A DNA stretch of 64,000 nucleotides from Lactifluus volemus. Taxonomy: Eukaryota; Basidiomycota; Agaricomycetes; Russulales; Russulaceae. Where the stretch lies: positions 1 through 64,000 of the forward strand of contig WTXI01000024.1 of the NCBI GenBank assembly GCA_022376515.1, written 5' to 3'. A program made the translations under genes and the position numbers. The stretch's first letter is position 1, and each line of letters starts with the position of its first letter. Under the pieces are notes generated by a model. It was given only the letters and a program-made list of their open reading frames with translations, had not been told where the DNA came from and ran no database searches. Positions 10,704-20,866 of this stretch are shown one piece after another.

Positions 10704-13700
10704 TCAGTCTTCAATGCTATCTACAAACAAATCAAAAGCTTCCATATCTACAGCTAACTTGTCTTCATCGTCTACAAATTCCTCTTGCACATCATCTGGC
10801 GTGGTTGTCGTTTCTGAGAGTATATCCCTACCATCCAACATGTTATCACCTTTCCCTAGCCCAACGCCCCGTCCTCGCAGTCCCCCATATTCTGGGTGTT
10901 CGACAATCCAGCGCAGGCGCATTTCATGCACGTCGTTGATCATGTGCCGGCGCGCCCAACGTCTTCGAAGCTCAGCCGCCAGAGGTGCGTTGACAATCTC
11001 GGTCTGCTTGATCGCATCTTCGTATTCAAGTCGTTCATCGGCCATCCACGTGCGAAGTCGGGGAATCTCGACATTGAGGCGTGCAAGCTCTTCACGTGCC
11101 CGTAACAATCCCAAGTGATGAACTGTGGCCTCGCGAATGGCAGGCTTGGCCCAGTCCTCTTCGCGGACGTCATTGCGAGCATGACGCAGAAGATCGAATT
11201 CACCCAAGAACGAATAATCAACAATTTGCTTCCATGTGAGCGTCGGTCGTGGAGGGGAGAGTCGTTGTGCGTGTTCATTGTAACGCGATAGCGCCTTTCG
11301 AATGGCTTCCGAGCGGCGTTGAAGCGCCTTTGCGATGTGGGTCCAGAGTTTATAGCCTATATGAGCAACTTAGTAAATATAAACCCTGTGATGTTGAACA
11401 CATACCTGTTCCCGAAACGTTGAGCTTCGAGAGCTCAAAGAGACGTTGAACGACGAGCCGTTCGAGCTCATCGAGGGCACGGCGGTAATTCCGCTCGGCG
11501 ACTTTCTGCTTCGCCGTTCGATACTCCTCCGACGCTTCAGTCCAGCGCGCGCCACGAAGCCCAAGCTGATCTTCGATAAAGAGGATATGCTGCTCCGCCG
11601 TCTCGATCCTCCCTGCCAACGAATGGACTTTGCGTGTCGCTTTTTGCATGGCCTTGATAGTTTCCGGTGTAGCAATAGAACCACGCAACTTGTTAACGGA
11701 TGCCTGAGCATCGCACCAGTTAGCACTAGAAACGATGTTGTGTCGTAGATACTGTCAATGAAGATGAAGGAACGCACCGGTGTTGATGTAGAAGATCCAA
11801 CGCTTCAATGTATTGGAATTGGATCGTCTCTTCGGGTGGCTCTGTTTTGAGGCCCTGCAGGTACGACTTCTCGGCGTGGAGGAAACGAGCAAAGTCGTCC
11901 TCGGAGATCCCATGGGCATCTTGTATAGTCTTGAGCTGCCCTGCGTAGTCTTTGACGATTTTGAGTGCCTCACGATAATGATTTGAAAGGAACCGGCCTG
12001 GATTAGCGGTTAGTACAAATATCATAACGCACAATTAAGACTTACTAAGTACCGCATATTTGTCCTCATCCCAGAAAGCAAAGTGTTGTTCAATGGCTTG
12101 GTGGCGATGAAACGAGGACACATGTCGGGTGCCAGGCGCGAGGGCATTCGAAGACGCAAAGATGCGTTCACATCCTTCGAAGTCAGCTCGGCCCATGCCA
12201 GTGACATGGTGGGGATGCCAATCTAATTGGCACGCGCGATTGTGGGCATGGCCATGGAAGGACCCCACGACGAGCCTAAAACATAGCTCAGCCGCACGAG
12301 GACCAAGAGAACTTGAAGAAAGGGTCTTCGAAAATGAGCAACCTATGTCATACCCGCACGCGATGTTTCCGCCATGTACCTCCATCAACTTGTCGACCAT
12401 TGCAAGGGGATATTTCGCACTGGATTAAAAGTCACGTTAACAATACATGCAATATAAACAAAGAAAATTATCTACATACAGCTCACCGCTCTGGATCATG
12501 TCACAAGCGAGGAGGATATTACCATGGCGGCACGCGACAATGAAAATCCCACTTTCCGCAAACATCGCAAACATGCGCTTGCGTTGTTCGGGACCAGCGT
12601 TGCGCCACCTCTCGTCGCACGAAAACGGGGGAATTGACTTGTTGAGGTTGGTCGAGGCATCTGGTTGCTCTGACGTGTCACACACACCATCTGATGTATC
12701 GTTCTGTGAGATGTCTCAGTCATTTAAGCATTGAGGTGAGAGATACATACCGAAGAAGCTTTGACTCCATATTTGAAAACATCGACCTCCGCTGGTGTAA
12801 GCCAGTAGTCCAAGCGAAAATCCCTGCTATCTGGACGCTCAGTCTGTCCCCTAGTAGAAAAGTCGACCCGCTTGAGTGAATTATTTCCATCCATCTCACA
12901 GAGGAAAGAAAATTGGAGTGGAGGTTCACCCTCGAGTTTGTAAAAGCAGGCAGGGCAACTGTTTCGAAGACGCCAGTTGGGGACGTCACGCTTAAGCGCC
13001 GCACGAACGCGCAAGTCAACACGATGCAAAATCTCGAGGTAAATGTCGAATGCGTCGGAAAATTGATGGGAAAGATAGTTACGATACGGACTCTAAACAG
13101 CAATCAATAATGATATATCAAAGAAAAAGTTAGCAACTTACATCATGCATGTGGCAAAGAAGGCGGACTTGAGCTTGAATGCTAAGTCGCAGGCACACTC
13201 GATGCGTCTGACGATAAAGTTCCAAAGAACGTATGGATATTGCTACTGTTGGGTGGAGCGGCGATGTTCCCAAGCAGCCCAGACGTAGTAGACTGACATT
13301 GGGAAACCGGTCCGAAGACTGGGGCTTGACGCGCTGACGATGGCGCTCTGAGAATCTCAAAGTTAGCTTTAGTATGTGAGGAGAGAAAAACGCACCGAAA
13401 ATGTCGATATATTCAACCTGGAAAGTCCCTGGAGGACCATCCAAGTCTGCGTCCCAATCTCCACCCTCTTGATCTTGAGAGCATTGTCCGAAATGTCCAT
13501 TAGTTGAAAGTGGAGGTGCCGTGTTCCGATACTCGAGGTATGCATCAACCAGCTCATCCATCTGAAGATTCCAGTTCGATGTGCTAATCTCAATACGATC
13601 CCGCCTATCGCGACGATCAAAATATCGCGGCCTGCATCGGGGTATAGTGAGGAGGAGAACAGAGAAGGAGGGATTTGGCTTACCTGCCGTGAAGGCCTGC

Positions 13701-14084
13701 GATCTCATCCGCAACCGTCTCATAGATGTCATATTCTCCTCCTTCATGACTGAAGTTAAACCCTTCATCACCCGGCGCTATCGTGTCGAAAGCAAAAGCA
13801 GAGTCAGCCAGAATGGCAGTGCTTGGACCATCGAGGTCCATCTGCTCAACCTGGGCCCGGTCGGCAGCACTCAGACCTAGTAATAAAGCAGGTAAGGTGA
13901 CAAAAACATACTCAGATAGCAACATACCTTGAATTATCTCCACGCGACGTTTCACCAGCTCTGCATGCTTCGCTGGCTTGCCCGACATCCTGTATGTCGC
14001 GCTCTTGACAGATGCGAGTGGCGTTGAAGGCAAGATACGAACGGCATATTTCCGCGAGAGGCCTTTTCCTTTCACGAGTGGCAT
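10704..14084 (-). CDS. KDZ (Kyakuja-Dileera-Zisupton) family transposase, frame uninterrupted
   Basis: Ten exons splice in one frame: 14084-13928, 13876-13684, 13631-13396, 13347-13142, 13092-12751, 12703-12480, 12419-12046, 11997-11778, 11725-11406 and 11356-10704, for about 974 residues. Family marks in order: LCHMHD followed by NYLSHQFSDAFDIYLEIL, CPACFYKLEG with MDGNNSLKR, LLACDMIQSGE, then GYDIGCSF and GSFHGHAHNRACQLDWHP, GRADFEGCERIF and APGTRHVSSFHRHQAIEQHF. Acidic residues in these blocks should form the RNase H-like catalytic centre. The C-terminal 300 residues are helical and charged. KDZ elements are DNA transposons expanded in mushrooms, often alongside TET/JBP genes, but no such gene is in this window. 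I see no premature stop. An in-frame alternative start is at 14132. Confidence 0.85.
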
Positions 14085-14146
14085 AAAATGACGATAGGGA
14101 GGTGGAAAAAGTGTTGTAAATGCATTGTACACACGATACGAATACG

Positions 14147-14283
14147 ATAAACAAAGTCACATGGTATAACTATACAGTTGATCAACACGGTCACATGAGC
14201 GTTGTGCAATCAACAAAGTCACATGGGCCCAGTCCAACTGCGATCAACAAAGTCAGGGCGCGTGTAATCAACAAGGCTACATG
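14147..14283. repeat. Five subterminal repeats beside the KDZ gene
   Basis: Variants of atcaacaaagtcacatgg start near 14147, 14180, 14209, 14241 and 14269, at 28-33 bp spacing, just upstream of the transposase start. The closest pair differ at only a few positions. Clustered short direct repeats inside a transposon end are usual transposase-binding sites; that role is inferred. Confidence 0.6.
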
Positions 14284-14750
14284 GAACGGTTCACACAAGT
14301 AATAATATTAATTACACTTATCTACTACACTGGGGGCCTTGGAAAGAATAAATTAACTGTTTATTTTAAGGAGAGGGAAGGTGGCGGTCGTGCCCTGTTT
14401 TGGTAATGGGGCGGGAGCGCGTCAACTGAGGATCGGGAAGCGGCGGGCCGGGGGGCGTTGAGAAGAAGGCACCCGCCAGGGGCGCGGCGTTCGGCCGAGA
14501 AGAGTGGCCGAAACGATGGCGCATGGCCGACGCAACAATGACAAAGATCTAGGCACGGTCACGCGAGGGAAGAATCACGAGCTCTGTATTACAAAGGGGA
14601 AGATTGGGGAAGGCACGACGAAGTGGATACAATATTTGTCGTGGTATTTGTCGTGGGGAAAATTTGAAACTCCCTGTCAACTTTTACCCGTTGACAAATA
14701 GTTACGACGGGCATCATTTACCCCATATATTGGGATTGACAGGTGAATTT

Positions 14751-14878
14751 GTTCGGCGCGGGGAAATTCCAATTCCCAAAATCCGCCATTGATAGGTCGG
14801 GTAAAATTTGGCAGTGACGTGGATTGGAGCTCCTGTTACGACCGCTGGGTCGAGTGGTGGAGAAACGGGGTACCAGTA
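14751..14878. repeat. Dispersed repeat, copy 1 (partner at 41591-41727)
   Basis: About 128 bp running from gttcgg(c/t)gcggggaaatt to agaaacggggtaccagt match 41591-41727 in the same orientation with only a few substitutions; the other copy has about 9-10 extra bases in the middle. The flanks differ on both sides. This looks like a fragment of a transposable-element family. No ORF. Confidence 0.75.
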
Positions 14879-15136
14879 CACGCCCAGATCACTCGATGGT
14901 GAATTGGCAGCTGCCGCATAGATCTCGAGTTGCACCATCTGGTCAACTGCGAAGTTGTCGTCACGGTCGCGAAGCGCTTACGGCCTCAGTACTACACCCC
15001 TGTCACGTCGGGATTCGGAATGTCGCTTGCAAGGTCTCACCAGAGGGCTGAGCGATGCTACCCAAGTTTCTCCCCCATAACATCCTTGACAAGGTTTGGG
15101 AAGCATCAATTCAATTATCGGGAGACCGAGACCACA
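14879..15136. other. Spacer between repeats, nothing coding
   Basis: Short ORFs only, without recognisable domains. The sequence joins the dispersed repeat to the left TTGTCAAG-rich block. Confidence 0.4.
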
Positions 15137-15265
15137 TCAGCAAGATCACAATTTTCTTGCCGACTTTTCGAGCTTGTCAGGGCTTGTTAGGGCTTTTCTT
15201 GCTTGTTAACAAGCTGACAAGACCCGACAAGCTCAACAAGCTTGACAAGTTGACAAGTTACGAAA
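15137..15265. repeat. Left arm of an inverted TTGTCAAG-rich repeat pair
   Basis: Begins acatcagcaagatcacaatt, then runs of gcttgtcagg, aacaagctgacaag, caagcttgacaagttgac. The outer 25 bp are the reverse complement, with few mismatches, of 18605-18630, and the inner short repeats match those at 18419-18604 in inverted orientation. Such ends with inward short repeats suggest a DNA transposon or foldback element. Confidence 0.6.
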
Positions 15266-15617
15266 AATGTATTTTAACTACTGTACTAGTTGCACATGCG
15301 CACTCGAATATAGTGACAAACGAGACGTTTTTACAATGAGAAGTGAGTCACGCTGTCGGGGTCATATGGCAGCTGTATACAGTGTACTTGTGCCATCTCA
15401 CAACTGGCCTCCACGAACGAAAGAAGATGGTGCAGGCACTACCACGCCATTTGGTGGGCTGGTGCGGGACATACGCAGGGGCAGAACTACTACTTGCGGG
15501 ACGAAATGCAGGCGCAGCGATGAAATCAAACGGAACATTAGATAGTACATGGGACGATAGAAGACTCCGCCGCTTCATACCTCATGACTTGATGTGTTCC
15601 CTTTTGGCGGAACCCCA

Positions 15618-15908
15618 TCATTCAGAATACATGGCACACAACCAATTATCCGGGGAAGCGGGTGCGGAATTCCCCCACATCAAGTGCCCGACCCACCTGG
15701 TACTAAAATCGAGGTGCTTGGTGGAAACGAGAGGCTCGAGGATGGACGGGACGGACTGCGCAGCCGCCGAGCCGTGGGGGGCCAAGGAAGGCGGGGGCGA
15801 AGAGGGCATGGACCAGAGTTTGGCACCGGTCAAACAGTTGAGGGCATGAAACTTGCCATCGACGGACGCTACGAGGACGACATTGAGGAGTTCGAGGGGG
15901 TTGTCGTC
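15618..15908 (-). pseudogene. Probable IRE1 luminal-domain fragment
   Basis: The minus strand reads DDNPLELLNVVLVASVDGKF followed by HALNCLTGAKLWSMPSS and, further on, SILEPLVSTKHLDF. The VLVASVDGKFHAL...TGAKLWSM pattern resembles the first beta-propeller-like blade of fungal IRE1, the ER unfolded-protein sensor kinase/RNase. Only this blade is present: no transmembrane, kinase or RNase region follows, and the frame stops at 15618. It is best read as a displaced gene fragment among repeats. The call rests on a short motif from memory of the family, so a different quinoprotein-like propeller is possible. Confidence 0.35.
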
Positions 15909-18418
15909 GTTTGTGGAGTGACCGAGGGGGGAAGGAGGTGGAGACCGTTGAGACTATTTTGGTAAACGTCAGGACGGAGAGGAATGATACCGATGACCGC
16001 CCCGCATCACTCTCGGGCGTACGCGCGCTCGCACCACCAGTTCGTCTCAACGACCCACCCACCAGCACCGACCCCTAGCACGCCAAAAAAAAGTATGATT
16101 TTCAGAATTACTCAGCGCCCACTCGCTCGCTGATGCCTCCGACGATTCCCACCAGACAACCGAACTGCGCCGGGAGAACTGGGCGTGCGCCCTAGTAAAA
16201 GTTCGATGCTGGATCGCGATGCGCTACCGATACTGTGTGTGAAGCTCTGTGCCCGCGTGCGGCTCGGCGCGAGCGACACGCTAGCCGCTGAGACGTGCGA
16301 ATTGCATCGAACTGTGCCGCGAGAGTGAGTGAGATCTGAATGCGCCGCTGATCCTAGCGAGCGAAGCCGCACTGCAGTTCCGCGAGCCGAGAAGGGAGGC
16401 TCTCGGACCTGGCTGTGACGAAGGTGAAGACAAGAGGCCGACTGAATCTCCGCGCTCGTGGGCTTCGAGCGAGCTATTGTGTAGCGATTGACCTGAGTGT
16501 AGCGGGCAATATTCTTTGCGGTCTGATTCTGGTAATTCTAAGCTGAAGAGCAGATGTTGATGTGATGAAACGGGGACTCACGAAAGCGCCAGAACCGGGT
16601 ACTCTGTGGGTGTCGAGATTCGGGAGCTTTGCGACCTCAATTGACGCCAAAATAAAAGAAAAAAAAACTCACTCAATCAAGATAAAGATAGCATTAATGT
16701 CAAGCAAGGTTTGAATTGGGACTTGGCAAAGAGGAGGAGAGGAAAGAGGTAACAGTGGCGAGACTTCCAGGACAGATTGCGAAAGAGTTCGAGGTGCAAT
16801 CCGGGTGCGCGACACTTGGGCAGCTGCGCGATGACGGCACGAAGGCGGAATCCTCTCTCAAAAAGAATAAAAGGAACACATTTACATGGATAGCAAGACA
16901 TTTCGTGGGAGTGCTTGGGGTGCAAGCCTAGGACGATACTTAAGCGGGTCTGTGATGGCTGAGGTCATCCTGCTACAAGCCCATTGATATGTAGCAAGTC
17001 ACAATGCTCAAGAGTCGCAAGTCTCCTTTGAGAATCATGTGAGGACAGAGGGAGGAGGGGAGCTGCCACCTAGGGAGGAGAGGGTATGAGAAAAAAAAAG
17101 AGACAAACGGTACATTTGCATACCTGGATGGGTGGCGAATTGGAATGAAGCAGAAATGAAAGGAGCATTGGGCTCTACCTGGTCACATTTGCAGATGAGA
17201 ATGTTGTCAAGATACATTTTAAAGCCGGGCATATGTCTGAGATGAGACGAGACGAGTGAGTGTCGACTTGGACAAAAAAAATCGAACAAGTTCTTCCTTT
17301 GTTATTAGGTTTGTATTAGTCAGGTTGAATTTGGAGCGGACTTGAAATTATTTTTTTTTCCCTCACTTATTTCGTCCGCATGACTGCCTAGTTTCAACCC
17401 TCATATCCCCGCGCTAGTGAAATTCTTTAAGCTTGTCATACCTGAGTGGTATTATTCTACAGTGGGTATTCTATCTAGTTTTTATTGTCATTGGCTGTTT
17501 ACTGACCATTCATCTGCCTCTGGCAACTCCCCCACACACGCGTTCCCGCCCGACACCGCCACGTCAACAGACGACCTCTTCGTCGGTGGTCGTAAATGCA
17601 TTAGCTGCATACCTACGAGATCCCGGGAGTGTGCTTGGATGCCATGTAACGACTTGATATTCGGTTCGTGTCAAATGCTGAGCGTTGCCAAAAAAAAAGA
17701 CAGAGACAAAAAAAACTAAATATGTGGGACAGGAGGCAAGCCCAAACGCACGGTTTCTTCGAGCCAGATGTTGAGGCTCCTGAACTCACACGACGCGTCA
17801 CTCTCCAGCGTGAGCAAGTTCTCGACGCCACGTTGTGATGTGGCCAATGCCCTGCCGCCTGGGTCGCTGCCACCTCCCCAACTTGTATCGCCGCCGCCTC
17901 CCTTCATTTCGACGCTGTCGTCCATGGCCGTGGGTGAATGGGGCGCACTAGATGTGGTATGTGCGCTTTGTTTGGATCAACTGGCACGATTGATGCACAG
18001 AGTAGGGACCGCGGCGAATTGGTGAGCGAGAATGCAAGCGGGATCACGGATGATACATGTCCCGTGGGGGAGGCCTAAGCCGTGACAATGGCCTTTGGTA
18101 AGAATCGCTAATGGAATGATTGAAATCTCTCTCCTAGCGCTGCTGAGAGCACGGTGAACGCAAATGTGAATGTGGGGGGTGCTCGCGCCCATTTCGTTGT
18201 GGACAGAATGGGGGCGAGTGGGAACGCGTGCGGGTGTGAGTGCGGAGAAGCTGCCCACCATTCATGTGTGAGACGGCGGTGTGGGCTGAGGCTGTGTTGA
18301 CATATTCCAGGATTATCATTGGTGGTGAGAGAGCTGGAATGCACTGATTAGCTTCGTTTTTGTACCCCTAGTATAGAAATGATTTAATAAACAGTGCCAC
18401 AATTTTTTGGTTTTGACC
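15909..18418. other. Repeat-rich stretch without a supported gene
   Basis: Many short ORFs overlap on both strands; none shows a domain or a convincing splice chain. GC content changes sharply several times (GC-rich 15.9-16.5 kb, AT-rich 16.6-17.5 kb). The region lies between the two inverted TTGTCAAG blocks and could be the interior of one non-coding mobile element. Confidence 0.4.
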
Positions 18419-18632
18419 TTGCCAACTTGTCAGCTTGCCAGCTTGTGAACTTGTCAGTCTTGTCAGTCTGGTTCAAATGAAAATTATCTGAACTTGTCAA
18501 AAATTGGACGTTGCTTGTCAAGCTTGTGACTTGTCAACTTGTCAGGCTTGTCACGGCTTGTACAAGCTTGTACAAGCTTGTGCAAGCTTGTACAAGCCGT
18601 GACAAGAAAAACGTGATCTTCCTGATGCAGTT
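18419..18632. repeat. Right arm of the inverted TTGTCAAG-rich repeat pair
   Basis: Dense short repeats of acttgtca and tacaagcttg at 18419-18604, including four tandem copies of about 11 bp (gcttgtacaa type) at 18556-18596, then gtgacaagaaaaacgtgatc and ttcctgatg, which mirrors the outer end of the left arm at 15137. Confidence 0.6.
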
Positions 18633-19016
18633 CGCATTCGCATAAGCCATGGATCGTCGATGCGAACCCACTACTTTTCGATCCGACTTGAAGGAGCTTA
18701 GCATGAACGTCACGAATAATTCTGACCACCTTGCCAGTGCGTGCATCGCCTGCTGTACCCCTCGAGGCGACCGTGACCCCAATTGGTACAGAGCCTTCAA
18801 TTGGGCACACGTAATCACCCGTAAGTAATTCGGGCTTTGCGGTGAAGCAAACAATATTCCTAAGACCAATTCACGGATCATCACCTATGAGATATGACGA
18901 CCTATCATGAACCATATAGTCAGACCAAGACTAATCAGAGCGATCGCTTGTTCGCGCAGCAGTTTTCGTCTAGAGCTTCCAGCACCTGCGTGCATTGGTC
19001 ACGGATTGTCAAACGG
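18633..19016. other. Intergenic, 3' side of the DM9 gene
   Basis: Nothing recognisable. It separates the inverted-repeat block from the 3' end of the DM9-domain gene. Confidence 0.4.
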
Positions 19017-19691
19017 TCAAAGACTAAATGCTGGTTGAACGTACAGTATTTCATAGTCCTCTTGTATTTGATGTTCTTTACCCCCATAGCCGACATTGCA
19101 ACCGCCCTGAAAAGAACATGAACTATTATCCCGTTTTTCAAATGGCAAAAAATCCCAAGGGCGGAGGTGGGATGATAGCAGGTGCCCACATACCAAATGA
19201 ATGCCGGTCTTTCCAGGAATTTTAATCCCGTGAACCACAGCAGCTGCATGATAGAGCCTTTGACCCGCACACTCAAACCCGCCTTTGACCGGCTGCCTGC
19301 CTAGGGGTATGCGTCCATGCGAAGTTGGGACGAACTCCATACGGTCCCGCATGAAGGGGAGCAAATCGTATCTGCCGTGGTGTGCATACTCGTGACCTCC
19401 GTACGGCACACGACAGGCCGAGGGCGGCTCGAGGTGCGGTCCAATCTTGCACGGGTGCACGGAAGATTGCATAAACGCCGAGCCCATGAACACGGGTGAA
19501 TGACTGTCGGCATCCATGAATGGGGGTGGGCCAGTCTTGTCCAGGTCCGGGAAGTCGAGGGTCCCAGTGCTTAGGGGGATGCGGTACTCTTGCGCCTCCC
19601 ACGAACGTGAACTACCGCTGCTGCTGTTGCTCTCACCCTTCTCTAATATACTAAATGCGTGTTTCTTCTTTGATTGAGCTTGATCGTGCAT
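19017..19691 (-). CDS. DM9 / DUF3421 domain protein
   Basis: Exon 1 is 19691-19194 and exon 2 is 19106-19017, separated by an 87-nt intron (19193-19107, donor gtatgt). The product is about 195 residues. The N-terminal half is Ser/Pro/His-rich and probably disordered. The C-terminal half carries the DM9 signature: GRIPLGRQPVKGGFECAGQR, LYHAAAVVHGIKIPGKTG, then after the splice GGCNVGYGGKEHQIQE and YEIL. The intron falls exactly inside the domain and the motif is continuous only after splicing, which supports the model. DM9 domains occur in animal and fungal proteins, some of them mannose-binding lectins; the cell role here is unknown. The gene ends just left of the Helitron terminus. Confidence 0.7.
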   Translation of the reverse strand: MHDQAQSKKKHAFSILEKGESNSSSGSSRSWEAQEYRIPLSTGTLDFPDLDKTGPPPFMDADSHSPVFMGSAFMQSSVHPCKIGPHLEPPSACRVPYGGHEYAHHGRYDLLPFMRDRMEFVPTSHGRIPLGRQPVKGGFECAGQRLYHAAAVVHGIKIPGKTGIHLVCGHLLSSHLRPWDFLPFEKRDNSSCSFQGGCNVGYGGKEHQIQEDYEILYVQPAFSL

Positions 19692-20010
19692 GATGATGAA
19701 GAGTTGGATGATGAATCGAGGACCTGGCGGGCGACGGTTCAGGGGAATAACGCGTCGTCAAGGGGACAAGGATGACGCCTCGTCAGTAGAGCCTTAGGGT
19801 AGATGACATTGATGTGAGGATCCATACAGTATATACTACAAGCTGAAGTTCGAGCCTACGGCTCGAGTCACTCGCCAGTTCCTGGCTCGTGCCTCTCACC
19901 TCCAGCCCGAACTCCAGCTTGTTGGGGGCTGCGCCCCCAAACCCCCGCCGTCATTGCAAAGTGATCCTTTTTCATGTTCCACTATCTAACAACACTAAAT
20001 ATATAGTACA
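19692..20010. other. DM9 promoter side and Helitron 3'-end hairpins
   Basis: Contains gagcctacggctcg (about 19852) and the perfect hairpin gggggctgcgccccc (19924-19938). The Helitron genes are on the minus strand, so this is their 3' side, and GC-rich hairpins near the end are expected of a Helitron terminator. I could not place the exact terminus or a CTRR-T end. Confidence 0.45.
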
Positions 20011-20458
20011 TCAGTTTCTCAATAATACTTCTTCATACACAATATTCATAGTTTTTCCATCCCGCACATCTTCAGCCCAGATCACCTTGATATTAGACAC
20101 ACTCGTCACCCTTGAAACAGCAACATAGAACTGCCCATGTGTAAACACAGGACTTCTAAGATCCAGCCCCACATGCTTCACTGACTGCCCTTGAGACTTG
20201 TTGATTGTCATCGCAAAGCAAAGCTGCACAGGGAACTGTCTTCGTATAAACTTGAATGAACATTGATCCTCTGTTGGTTGGTTGAAAATCCTTGGAATAA
20301 AGACCTTCTCTCCTGCATGCTCTCCAGTAATCAGCTCCACCTCTAGCACCCTATTCCTATATCTTGTCACAATTCCTCGGCTTCCATTGCAGACCCCATG
20401 TGCTGTATCAAGGTTTCTGAGAACCATAATAGGGCAGCCAGGTTTCAGTGCCAGCTTC

Positions 20459-20849
20459 TGTTGTAAAGTAAACTCAGCGGGTTGAAAGAAAACGCTATAT
20501 TCTTCATCTCTAACCTGTTGTAAAGTAAACTACGTTCTAAGGTTAGATAAAGATGCTACAATGAAGATGATAAGGCATAATGTAATGCTCACCTCAGCGG
20601 GTTGAAAGAAAACGCTGAGGGAAAAGTGAGGAGGGCGTGCGAGGCCCGTTTATGTACGACTAGTCTGGAGAGTAACATGTGAAAATGCTCGTGGAGTAGA
20701 AGATACTCGAAAAACATGAAAATAGGCAGAGAGGGCCCAAGTAGAGTAGCAAGAGCGCAAAAAAGTATAAACTACGAAGTTACGATGATCAACGGAAGTG
20801 GTCCGTGCGCAGCCACTTTAGGGCTGGTCAAGAAGATGAAATCACAACA
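20459..20849 (-). repeat. Copia 3' LTR
   Basis: 391 bp, differing from the other LTR at six positions (20533, 20569, 20638, 20647, 20666, 20757), all transitions. It contains internal duplications: tgttgtaaagtaaact twice and ctcagcgggttgaaagaaaa twice. Confidence 0.95.
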
Positions 20850-20866
20850 CACCCCCTCAGACCTCA

